Part shown: positions 20,597 to 31,462 of the stretch, piece after piece
Layout: each line of letters opens with the position of its first letter
Numbering within the stretch: the first letter of the stretch is position 1
Source: Ophiostoma sp. CBS 140.51
Taxonomy: Eukaryota; Ascomycota; Sordariomycetes; Ophiostomatales; Ophiostomataceae
Length of the DNA stretch: 64,000 nucleotides
Assembly (NCBI GenBank): GCA_029298735.1
Contig: JANSLP010000065.1
Span: 62,001-126,000 of the forward strand
Reading direction: 5' to 3'
Program-made: the position numbers and the translations under genes
Notes under the pieces: model-generated
The model's input: only the letters and a program-made list of their open reading frames with translations
What the model was told of the DNA's origin: nothing
Databases searched by the model: none

Positions 20597-22933
20597 GGTG
20601 CTATGAGGGGATATGTCACTCCAAGCCTCTGTTCCTTGCTAGCGTTCGGCTGGCCGTCTTGTTGTCGCCGTTGTGTTTTGTGCGATGCCATTTTCAAGCC
20701 ACTTATACTCCCTTGGTTTTCATCTTTTTGTATGTCTGTGTTCCTCTTTTGCTTCTTTTCTCTTCTTCTCCGCAAGCGCCCACGCATCTTTCTTTGGCCT
20801 AAGTTGCCATAAGCATGCTTTGGATGTCAACCTACCGCTTACATCTTTTTTTTTGTTTCTATAATGGTTCTCAGTATTCCCGGCTTCATTTTCCATTTTC
20901 TATTTTTGATTCTCTGCTTTCGCCTGCTTACCCTCGCTTATGTTTTTATCGTCTTTTGGTTATCGTTTTGGCCTGCTTTTGTTGTTTTGTTGCTTCATAT
21001 GCCCTTATTCAAACCCGCCCCCATGATGACACGACGATGTCCAAGAACCAAAAAAGACACTTTCATTTGGCCGGCAACGACCGATAATATATTTAGTTTC
21101 CGCAAGCTTTGTCTGTGATGTGCTTACCAGCTGGAGATGTACCCGAGAAACTGCGAATAAATATAAGTGACGATGGTATCACCGGTGACTTTGGATCCGG
21201 ACATAACACTGTTGAAGTAGACAAGAAGAAATAAACGAAAAGAGGGAAGTCACGGTTTATATCTGGCTTCAGTGACAGTAGGTCAACCTGGCTTTATATG
21301 TCTTTCCAAAGCAAGGCCAATCTGCTCAGCCCGGGGCACTGCAGAAGTGCAGTCCTAAGCGAGGCCAATCTCATCGTGACACCTTACAGCGTATGATATG
21401 CAGGATACGTGGATAGCTCCGTGCTTCGTCATTGTATGTCTATTTTGGGACACCTTTGCCGACCGCCCTTTCCTCTCCCTTTCACAACCTCCATTTGATG
21501 TCTCTTATATCATACAGCCCTATGCACACCGAGGCAGTTTCTGTTTCCGAGATAATTGCCAACGCATCGATGTATCAGATCATTAAACGAGAACTCGGGG
21601 CAAATAATAAACGACGAGAGTAATATACTATTTGATATTCGAATAGATAAAGAATATGTTTTATGCTTATTCCCTATATATTTGTTGCCGAAGGAAAAGA
21701 AAAGAAAAGGAAAGAAAAATATCGAAAAAAGAAGAAAAAAAAGAATAAAAAAGTCCCTTGAACATAAAACCCACAAGAAGAAGATCAGCGAAAAGAAATT
21801 ATCGCTACCAATTTGACCGCCACGTCGAGAGCTGGAACTAGATGCAATGCCGTCACAACGAGTGCATATTCTGGGAAACACCAAAATGCAACGCTCGGCT
21901 ATCGCTATGCCCCCAAAAGTGCACATTTTCCCGGGTCACTGTCAGATACAAACGCTACCCAAGCCATGAAGACGGCAGCGACAAACGGCGATGCCAAGCC
22001 GAAGAACTCTAGAATGCAATAGTCGCGAAGTCGATATTGGCTGACGATTAAGATGACGGACAATATCTACCCCTAGCCGACATTCTTTTTGTTCACTACT
22101 ATGTAGAACTTCTAGGAAGCTAGAAGTACCGTCAACGTACTACGACGGGCACTCAATTGGATACAAGATCTAGGTCGCATCATAGATTTAAGCTCTCAAG
22201 GATGCGGCACGTGACCATCAGCTTGACGTGCATATAGTTTATGTGGTGATATATGTGCGCAAAAACAACTATCTATACTGTCAACGGTGCTGCCTCTGAC
22301 AAGCGAGGGCGGGTGGGTTTTTGGTGGCTTGATACCGCACGATCTCTCACTGGCACTTGCCGAAAAACAGCTAACGCAACAGGGCTGTTCCAGGGAGCTC
22401 TCTGGCTCGCAGCTGCCCTAACGGCTGTTCCTTGTTCCTTTTTTTCCGCTGTTGGGTCAGCTCTCGCCAAAGTTGTCTGATGTCTCTCTCCAATACTTTC
22501 CAGAACACGACATCTCCCTCCCCCAACACGCGCCACAGCAGTCCAGCCTGCAGACGATATACACGAATAGATCAGAACGACATCCCAACCGACTGGTACA
22601 TACAGCGCATCGTGGTCAAGACACACCAGCTAGCTTCTTGTCTGTTGCCGCCACGAGCAACTCTGGATGGACTAAAGGGCCGCCAGGCACCCGTGAAAAA
22701 AGCGCCCTGAACCGGCTTCTCTTCTCCCCTTTCTCGCTTCCCCAACAAACGCGATCGATACATCGCCGCGGTTGGTCCGTCCACGTCACATGCCGAATGT
22801 TGGTAGACGACTTCACAACCACCCATCTTTTCGGCATCGCCTCCTCGATCGAACATCCGACTCTTCCCAATACATCCAACTATTTGAACTGAGAACGATT
22901 GTTTGCTGCACCATACCAGACACATCGTGGACC
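20597..22933. other. Gene-free spacer, 2.3 kb
   Basis: It starts with the T-rich 3' UTR of ARL8. An AT-rich, A-run-containing stretch lies at about 21,590-21,800. The last 450 bp before 22,934 look like the leader of the next gene. No coding frame is supported on either strand. Confidence 0.5.
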
Positions 22934-23370
22934 ATGGCGTCCGAAGCTTCCGGACTGCTAGGCTCCTGGCTGGTCAAGCTGCTGCAGTCGGTGTTTTTCC
23001 CGCAAAGCCCGTATGTGGCCGTGCGTATCATAGCCGGTGTTTTTGTACGTCTTTCCACCCTACGTGCTTGCACTTCAAGTTACGATGCTAACTGCTTCTC
23101 TCTCCCTTCTAGGCCGCACTTGGAATCGCATTCGTTTTCCCCATAGTTTGCCTCGTCGTCTTCGATGTCTGCCTCTGGGTATGGCGACTCTACTCAGTCA
23201 ACCGCAATGCCTACCTGCGGCGACAACAACAAGAACAACATCAGCAGCGGCTGTTGCGGGAACAGAGGCGGGTGTTAAGGAAGCAGCAGCAACAGCAACA
23301 ACAACAGCAGCAGCAATCAAAACCAAGAAATGCTGCAGGGGAGGCTACAACTACATCGGTCAGCCGATAA
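22934..23370 (+). CDS. Small membrane protein with polyglutamine tail, function unknown
   Basis: I do not recognise this gene. Two exons, 22934-23044 and 23113-23370, joined in frame across a 68-bp GT-AG intron with a CTAAC branch site, encode 122 aa; the unspliced frames hide it. The ATG has an ideal context (ACCATGG). The N-terminal 25 residues are amphipathic. A long hydrophobic stretch follows, starting near AVRIIAGVF, crossing the splice junction into AALGIAFVFPIVCLVVFDV, enough for one or two membrane passes. The rest is very basic and glutamine-rich: RRQQQEQHQQR, then RRVLRKQ and a run of about ten Gln, ending in a Ser/Thr tail. It resembles a tail-facing-cytosol membrane microprotein. 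Organelle and role are unknown; the correct splicing and frame are the main evidence that it is real. Confidence 0.68.
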
Positions 23371-23685
23371 CACGGACTTTACTAAGCAATCACGACACGA
23401 TTACGATCACCATGTTACATCTACTATCCTTTTTTTTAATCAGCAGAGACTCGGCTCAACCCAGATGTCGACTTGTACAATAATCACGAAAACAGCAGGC
23501 GTTTTATGACGGCAATAAGACGGTCAGAGCGGCAGGGGAGTGCACAATGGCAACCGATGTTTACTTCTAAAGTAACCTTAGTTTTGTCCGTTTTTAATGT
23601 TCCTATTCCCATTTTTATCCAAATGCTGTTATTTTTCTTTCTTTTTCATATTCTCTGGAACCTGACGTCGACCAAACGTGACCAT
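23371..23685. other. Convergent 3' spacer
   Basis: About 315 bp between the stop codons of two convergent genes. It is T-rich in the second half and holds only 3' UTR-like sequence. Confidence 0.5.
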
Positions 23686-25014
23686 TTATGCAATCTGGGA
23701 CAGGACTTTGATCAGATCGCTGGTCACGCCCATGGCCGTCACCTCACCACCAGCACCGGCACCTTGGATGATGAGCGGGTTGCTGCCGTACCGCTTCGTG
23801 TAGAAGCTGAAGATGTTGTCGCTGCCCTTGAGCGCCGCAAAGGGGTGCGACCGGTCAAACGACTGAAGGCCGACCTTGAGCGTCTGGGTGGTGACGTCGA
23901 CGCTGCCGACGTACCGCAGGACCTTGCCCTCCTTCTCAGCCGCTGCCTTGAGCTCCTCCATTTGCGAGTCGAACTGCGGCAGCTTCTCGAGGTACTCGTC
24001 GCCGCTGGCCGCCGACTCCAGCTCCTTGGGGATCAGGCTCTCCACGGGGAAGGCCGTGGGCGACTCGACAGGCAGACCGGCCAGACGCGCCAGGATGGTC
24101 AGCTTGCGGGCGACGTCCATGCCGTTGAGGTCGTCACGCGGGTCGGGCTCGGTGTAGCCGAGCTCCTTGGCTTTGGAGACTTCGGCGGACCACTTGCCGG
24201 CGACAGCGCCCGAGGGGTTTGCGGGAGCAAACGAGTTGAACAGGAACGACAGGGTGCCGCTGAAGATGCCCTCGATCTTGGTGATCTGATCACCGGTCTC
24301 GACAAGGTCCTTGACGGTGGAGATGAGCGGCAGGCCGGCGCCGCACGAGGCCTCGTGGTAGACCTTGGCGCCCGAGCTGGCAGCCGACGTGAAGATGTCC
24401 TGCCAGTGCTTGTACGAGCCGGCAAATGCCTTCTTGTTGGGCGTCACGATGCTGATGCCGCGGCTGAGGATCAGTGGGTAGGTGTCGGCAACATCCTGGG
24501 AGCTGGTGTTGTCGACAAGGATGACCTTGGCGGGCGCGCCAGCTAGGTAGTCGGCGAGGGCCGGGATGGAAAGCGGGGTCTGGCTCGAGGAGGCGAGGCT
24601 ATCAACGGCACCAGTGATACTGATGTCGCTGTAGTCCTTGTTGTACACGGCCTTCTTGCTGGTCGTGATGTAGCAGAGGCTGAGGCGGGTGGCCGGGCGG
24701 CGGGCGGCGAGATCGGCGAGCTGGCCGAAGAAGCACTTGCCGACACCACCGGCGCCTAGAAATTAATAGTCGTCATGTCAATACAGAATCAACATTTGTT
24801 GGGGTCCAATTGAATGGTTCCGGCAATCATAAAACGAAACAAATCAAATAAAAAAAATCATGAACGGGGCCAGTGCACGAAGTCAGCAAGGGCGAAGCTG
24901 TTGGGCAACGCGCTGGGCAAACGGGCAGTGCAAACGCAACGACTACGACAATGTCAAAGGCGGGGGAGGGGCAGTACCAATGATGGCAATGAACACCCGG
25001 TGTTGAGTCGCCAT
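23686..25014 (-). CDS. HOM6: Homoserine dehydrogenase
   Basis: Two exons, 25014-24978 (only 37 nt) and 24755-23686, give 368 aa, close to the fungal norm of about 360. The enzyme reduces aspartate-4-semialdehyde to homoserine with NAD(P)H, the branch point to threonine and methionine, in the cytosol. The Rossmann loop GAGGVGK is split by the intron, whose first codon half lies in exon 1 (HRVFIAIIG). Further motifs are DNTSSQDVAD, SIVTPNKKAF, YHEASCGAGLP, IFSGTLSFLFN and the family signature GYTEPDPRDDLNGMDVARK with the catalytic Asp and Lys. The C-terminus ends GEVTAMGVTSDLIKVL. It is a monofunctional enzyme with neither an aspartate kinase nor an ACT domain, as usual in fungi. The intron of 222 bp is long for this window. 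Confidence 0.95.
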
Positions 25015-26801
25015 TGTAATCTGTATTGTATCGAGGCAATCGGCTGAAATTGGAAACTGAAATAGGGCACTCGGAGGGATGGGCGGGTATCTCGAATGGA
25101 CGGCCGGAGGTGAGTATGTAATTGGGGTGTTGGATGAACAGTCTGTTTGGGGCAGGTCAGAAAAATAAGGCGATTACGCGATTTGGCAGATTGATTTGGA
25201 TGCGACAGGTGCGATGACGGAGGTTCTTTTTTTTTCTTCCTAGTGCCGTTTTTGCTCCTTTCTCCTTTGACTGGCGGTTTCACGGGCTTTTGGCGAAGTT
25301 GGTTGGTTGAGCAGGAGGGCAGCTGTTGGCTGTCGTGTCTCACAGAGTAGCTTGTGCAGGCGTTGAACGGTACCTTGAGTGCACTCGGGCGGCAGGCGGA
25401 ATCGCCGTACCTTTTGGAATCACGTTGGTGTCTCGTGGTTGATGTCCTGCCGAGAACACAGCCACGGATAATAAAATGGGTCCACATATAGCCTTTTGGC
25501 ATCTGTGAATGAAGGACCTAGGGGCAAGAGAGGCAGTGAGAGCAGGTGCGAAGTACGTACCTCGAGCATCTCGCGAGTTCTATCTTGAAACTGTCTTTTC
25601 TGGCCATGACGAAGCTTCAAATTCGACTCTTTGTTCATCTCGGGTTTCGCATTGCTATCGAGAGCTCGACATGGATTGAGGGTCTATTGTTTGTGAAAAA
25701 TCGGTCAAATTTGAGGTCAATATTCGACGGTGCATCCCACTTAAACATGCCAAGCCCCCAAGGAGGGAAAGAGCGACAGAGAAAAAGAGGAGACATCAGC
25801 AAAAGCAAAAGACTCTCCAAAGGAGCGCCCAAATTAAAATGAATGCGGCAGCAACACGCGAGCCTAGGCACCAGAAAAGAATCGACGCCGAAATTCAAAA
25901 GCCCAAAAGTTCAGCTGAAGCTTTAGTACAGAGTATTGGGTAGGTGGCTGCATCGCGGGCCGCAGTTCGAGAAATCTTTTGGAATCGTTCCACGGCACGT
26001 TTCTGCGCTCTTTCCCTCTTTTCCTTCGTGTCTGTGTGCAATCAATTTGTTTTGTATGTCACACTCGGCAATCACGAAGGGGGTTTCAGCATGTTGTGTA
26101 ATACTGGGTTACTTGTTTTGGCTGGAGCGACGTCACCAGGCTGTGTGGTGGCCTCTCCGCCGTGCCGCCCTACCGCCCGATGTTGGCAAGAGCACCAAAA
26201 GGGCCCTGTAAAAACCACTCCCCTGGGCAGGCTCAGCAGGCTGACCACTGCCATAGCCACGGGCAGAGCGATCACTCGAAGGTGGACTGCGCTAAAAAAG
26301 TCCGCAGGCGCAGGGCTGCTCCAACCTTTTTCTCTCGCTTTCGTGACTTTTTGGTCAGTCGAAAGGGCAGGAATCGAGTCTGGAACGAGCGCAGGTTTGT
26401 TAGCTTTGCCCCCAGAGATCTGGGACTAGCGTACCACAAATACGTGTCAATTCCAGTGCTAAAACGCCTGTGCCCACTCCCATCGCCCGCCCGGGGCTCC
26501 ATATTTCCGGCACCTACTCAGCACGCCTCCCCCCAGTCCACGTCTTTCGCCGTGTTCTTTTTATTGCCTTTGTCCCGCCCGCATTCTTTTCTTTTTGCTT
26601 TGCTCTTCTGTTCTTTTCATCATCCACACATCGCATCTGCACCGACTCAGCATATTTGTGCCCATCATCCAACACCTAGAAGCCGATCGTTTTATCTGTC
26701 GACATCGACCCCCATCTCGCCTGTGCATCGTCGTCTCAAAGAAAACACAACTGATATTCGCCTCACTTTCGCTTTTCTCTTTCTCTCTCTTTCTTCACAA
26801 A
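25015..26801. other. Divergent promoter region, 1.8 kb
   Basis: This spacer separates the minus-strand homoserine dehydrogenase from the plus-strand RCR gene. The final 300 bp before 26,802 are C/T-rich and look like the RCR leader. An open frame runs from 26,162 into the RCR exon, but it passes through the leader and the intron and is not credible as coding. Nothing else is recognised. Confidence 0.5.
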
Positions 26802-27385
26802 ATGGCGCCAGCTCACGAAGTGGCCGCTGCGCTCGAGGCTCGGTATGTGATAAGCATTCTCATGCTCCTCTCCTTTGGAGCCCCACACTCAAAAAATCCT
26901 TTTTGTATCCCGTCGCTAACCTTATCCTCTCTTGCAGCGCCTACTGCCCATCCGGGTACTACTACAGCAATGGCTACTGCTACCGTAACTCCAACTGGTA
27001 CGGTTGGGGTCGCTGGGTACTTGTCGGCGTCATCATCTTCATCTTCCTCCTGTTCCTGCTCCTGATGAGCCGCCGCGTCCGTCGCCAGCGCCGCACCGGA
27101 GCTACGCCGGCATACGGCACCAGCTGGATGGGCTGGGGCCAGCAGCCGCAGTACAACAACCAGCAAAACTACGCCGCACCCCCGCCGCAGTACAGCCAGC
27201 AGCCCCCGACCGAACCTCAGTACACCGGCGGCACCTACAACAGCAACCAGGGCTACTACGGCCAGAACACTGGCACTTACAACAACGATGTCCCCGTGCA
27301 GCAGCCGCAGAACACCTACTACCCACCCCGCGAGGTCAACAACGACTACGCGCCGCCTGAGGGCCCCCCGCCGGCCAAGAGATAA
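26802..27385 (+). CDS. RCR-family membrane protein (chitin deposition / Congo red resistance)
   Basis: Two exons, 26802-26842 and 26938-27385, with a 95-bp GT-AG intron carrying CTAAC, give 162 aa. The N-terminus is short, then a Tyr/Cys-rich lumenal patch (YCPSGYYYSNGYCYR, two Cys), one transmembrane helix (WVLVGVIIFIFLLFLLLM) and a basic stop-transfer sequence RRVRRQRR. The cytosolic tail is rich in Gln, Pro, Tyr and Asn, with PPPQY and PPEG elements that can serve as PY-type ligands. This architecture matches the RCR family; yeast Rcr1/Rcr2 act in ER-endosome traffic and limit chitin deposition, with tail PY motifs binding the ubiquitin ligase Rsp5. That function is family knowledge. Exon 1 is only 41 nt. 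Confidence 0.85.
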
Positions 27386-30300
27386 AGGGGCCGAACGAGG
27401 CTGAGACTGTGCGACTGTACAGCTCCAAGTGACATGACGAAACAAAGAGTTGCTACTCGGGCTGGTTGCGTCGCTTTTTCGATTCAGGAGCGAACTGTTT
27501 GATGGAAGGCTACAGGCGGCAAGCAGGCCCGTTACCCTGACTTGGTCGCGTATGCAGCATCGTTTTGATTTTTGGTTTTAAAGGAAGGCCGGCGGCGATA
27601 AATATCGTCGTGCCGTCTTTCTGCTGTCGATCTGTTTTTCACGTCTCATTTTTACGACGCCTGCTTTTATTCCCCTCTTGTTTAACTATTTGTTTACGGC
27701 GTTTGGGGAACAACAACTGGCAGACTTGGCATGTTCTATGCCCACGAATAGGAATTTAATCACGGTTATAATGTTGAATAATTTTTTTTCTGGTAACCAT
27801 TCTTTCGTTTCTTAACTTCGTGACGACGGCCATTTCGCTCTCTATATGATATATTGGAACTTGCATCAGAATCATCATCTCGAATATGTTTAGACCATGG
27901 TGACTTTGCTCATTATAAGACTTTTAAACTCTATTCTCAGCCCTACCTTGTTGCCGATAGCCGTGCAGAGTCATACGTTGTATGTTGGCATGGAGCAAGG
28001 TGCGACAAATCTAAGACGTAGTTTGAGCTTCGAAAGGACCATCAACAGCTGCAAACTTTTGGGCCCATCTCGAGCATTATCTTTTCGTAGCCTTGTTTCG
28101 CTGATTGTAGCTGCATAAATAGACTTTTCAATCAACAAATAAAGGTCCCTTTCCAAAAAGTACAAGATGACCCGAACATTAGATCGTTTTAGATCTTACA
28201 CGCCGAGATGTGGGTGACCATGCGCATGTTGGTCGCACAGAAGATATCACACTCTCGGAGGCCGCCCGAACGACGGGGGGCGAGACACGTAATGGAGCCA
28301 ACTGCACACTTCAAAATGTCCGCGGCGGGAACAACTTTCGTCACTGGGAAACCTGCAGCCGAATCAGCAGCATTTGGCGAAGTGTGCAGGTCACGTTATC
28401 GCCAAGTGCCGGTTTGGGATAGGCGGCACTGAAAAATATCCCCACTATTATGAGTTTAGGAAAGTGTGGCGCTCGTTTGACAACGAGCGCCACAGCGGTC
28501 CATTTGGCACGTTGTCGAGGATGTGCGCACATCGAAATGGCTGGGAATGGGGCAATCTGTCAAACACTGAAGACACCATTCGGCTTCGGGGTTTGGGGTT
28601 TGGCTTTTTTTTTTGGCTGACGCTGTCAAACTGAAGCCCCAATGCCTGCTTTTTTAGACCTGCGCTGCGAGAATTAAGGTTGATTTCCCTGGCTCAGGAA
28701 GGAAGGCACGCACGCCTGCAATTTTATGACAAACATCCTGCGCTCCAGGATCCTGGCCTGGTCAAAAGAAGAAAATGAGAGTTGTAGCAGAAAACTGTAG
28801 CAGAAAACTGTAGCAGAAAACCCTGGGGAATAGTCTGGGACTGCCAACGAACCAAGGGACAAGACGGCCGAAACCAGGCCTTTATGTCGGTTTGTTCTTT
28901 TATTTGTCCTCTTCGTCTGTCTTTCTGTTTCGTATTGGACAACAAGTTCAGCCGTTTCTTGGCTGTTTCTTCCCTTGCAGACTTTCTGCCAAATTCCGGC
29001 TTTGACTGTGCTCAATTGCCCTTTCTTGCCTTGGCTCTTTTCATGAAGGGTCGCCTTCAACCACCAACAGGCTCTCAGGCTCTTTGCCCTTGGTTCTTAG
29101 GGCCTCTTGGCTTTGTCGCTCTTGGTCTTGGTATTCTCTATTTTTTTTCTGGGCATTCGTCAAATGACGATAACCAACATCCCAGCATAGCCCGCCCCTC
29201 CTCGCTTGGCCTCCCAACCTCGCTCAGACTAGAGAACGGAATGTATGTTCTGTTTTATCTTGACAGTTTCGAGGTCAAAGATTTCTTCGGAGTCGAAGCC
29301 ATACAGATATTTGTTGCAAAGCCACACATCGCAACTCGTATGGCTGAACAGTGGCGTCGCGTGGTGTTGTTCGTATCAGAAGCGACACGAAGTGCCACCA
29401 GCTTTTCTTATGTGCACATGTTGGCAGACTAAGTTGCTAGTCGCTTCTGCGTACCTATTTTTGTGTTTCGTCTCCAGATATTTTGCTTCCGGAAGCCCTT
29501 TTGCTGTCAGACTGACATGTTAAGCACGTTTGTTGTTCCGTCTGCGCCGCTTGTCGGTCGGCTGAGCCTGTTTCTTTGTTACCTTTTGGCTGATTTTATT
29601 TTTTGTTGCCTTGCCTCTTCCTTGAATGCTGCATGTTTGTTCCTTTCTTAGAACAGAGATGACGGCGCCGCCCAAAGGCCCGTATTCTTGACCTCGAAAC
29701 TTGCACGCTGAATGGCCGAGAGGCCTCAAGACATGAGGGTCGTGCTTTCCCACAGCCTCACAGCCACCCCCAGGTGGCAAGGGTCGCCAGAATGTTTTTG
29801 GTTCAGCGAGAAGGTGCGACCGACAGGGTCAGAAACGGTGACAATCGCCTGCAGTGGTGTCTTCAGTGAGACTACTGAGATGCGACTATAAACCCTGAGC
29901 GACAGACATGATTGACAGGTCTTTGCCCCAGCCGGCATGCCCAGCCCAGCCCCCTATTTCTGCATGTTTGTGCCCCTGGCGGCTCGCCTTGCATCATTCC
30001 TCTGCCGTTTTCGTACCCAGTCTGTGTAAAACTGTGCGAATAGCCACTGTTTTTTTTTTTTTTTAGCGCGCTTAGTGCCTGCCAATGGCACCGGTCTGCT
30101 TGTATCTTTTGCGCTGATGCCTCGCTTCTCCAGAGCGTCTGGGAACGTCCCGTCGACGGTGCCCACAACGGCCAGGAGTGATGGGGCGCGCCAAACCCTT
30201 TTCGTGCCTCTTTCCTCTCCAGGGTCCTAAGATATCTCACATCAAGTGGAGCTGCTACCTGCTTAATAGCGTTTTTGTGCGGATCTTGCGCCTTCCATCG

Positions 30301-31462
30301 TTGTACCTGCATCCCATGCTGGCCCCCTTTCCCAGTCTCCAGTCCCTTCCTCCACTCCATTCCTCACGAGGGCTTTGCGCCCGATCCCCGACCCCTGAAT
30401 CTGGTTCGGCTTTTTCGTCTCTCTTTCTCTGTGCTCTCGCTCTCTTGTGCTTTGTTTTCCTTCAATCAACGTGAGGATATTTTGTCCTACCATTTTTTGA
30501 CAATCCCATTTCCACACCCAGGCAGTGTCGTCGATCCGACTTTCTTTTCCTCCATTGTTTCTTCTCCGTTTTTCTCTTCCTTGTTTGCGCTGAGCATCCT
30601 TGACTTGCCTTTCTTTTTTCTGTTCCTTTTCACCTTTTCATCCTTTTTTTTGTCGTCTGGCTACTACTTTTGACTGCTCCTGTCTTTTCTTTTCCTATTT
30701 CCCTTTTTTCTTCCATTTCCTCTTTCCTTTTTCTCTCTCTCATTGTATTTTCCTTCTATCCCTTTTCCTTTTATTATCCCACGCGTCTATACATCCCGTC
30801 GCTGGTCATTGAGCCTCATATCACGTCAATTTCCACGAACATCTAGCATTTCTCCACGGCTTCTCTGCGCGAACATCCCCACGGCCGAGAAATAGAAACG
30901 AACGACGTCGACGCGAGCCGTCTTTATTACGCCGTACCTATACGCCCATACGCTTTTGAAGCACCACGACCAGATAGGCCATATCAAACGATCCTTCTTC
31001 CTGCGATCCGAAGCCACCGAAGACTCGACCTACTCAGCTGCATTTAGCCTGTTCTCTCCTATTCACTTGTGTCTATTTCCACCTCGCCGCCGCATAAGGG
31101 AAGCGCCGACAAACGAACGACCCAAAGAACAGAAAGCACAGAACGCCCGGACTGCACACGATCTACCTAGGAACCGGATTCTGCTTGGGCTTCTCGAGGA
31201 AATCACGATAACCTCTACCTGCGACACCACCTCCACTCGACCCTTTTCTCCTACACGTTATCTCTCTCAAGGATGGGGCCGGTCCAAACAAATTCCGAGT
31301 GACGATATTTCTTTTCTACCCTCCCGGCCTTGGAGTTTTTACTCAAGTTGAGGTCCAGCCAGTCGCCTCTCACAACACCAGAGCCGACCTAGGGCGCCGG
31401 ACCTATTTTCTTTCGTTTATATATTTCTTTTTATATCCTCTTTTCCCCAACAGACGCCCGCC
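27386..31462. other. Gene-free spacer with long pyrimidine-rich leader, 4.1 kb
   Basis: It runs from the RCR 3' end to the Pin2-like gene. From about 30,270 to 31,462 the plus strand is C/T-rich throughout, consistent with a promoter and a long 5' UTR. A 13-bp exact triplicate lies at 28,783-28,821 and a 17-T run near 30,050. The largest open frame (28,884-29,432, 182 codons) has no family resemblance and poor codon bias, so I do not call it. Confidence 0.5.
28783..28821. repeat. Three exact copies of a 13-bp unit
   Basis: The unit TGTAGCAGAAAAC occurs three times head to tail without a mismatch. No gene overlaps it and no purpose is evident. Confidence 0.85.

Noticed and set aside
26162..26937. 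N-terminal extension of the RCR frame
   Set aside because: It runs through the leader and the intron. The conserved start MAPAHEVAAALEAR with a spliced junction gives the family layout.
28884..29432. 182-codon frame in the spacer before the Pin2-like gene
   Set aside because: No family resemblance, hydrophobic and Ser-rich by chance in T-rich DNA, no supporting splice or promoter signals.
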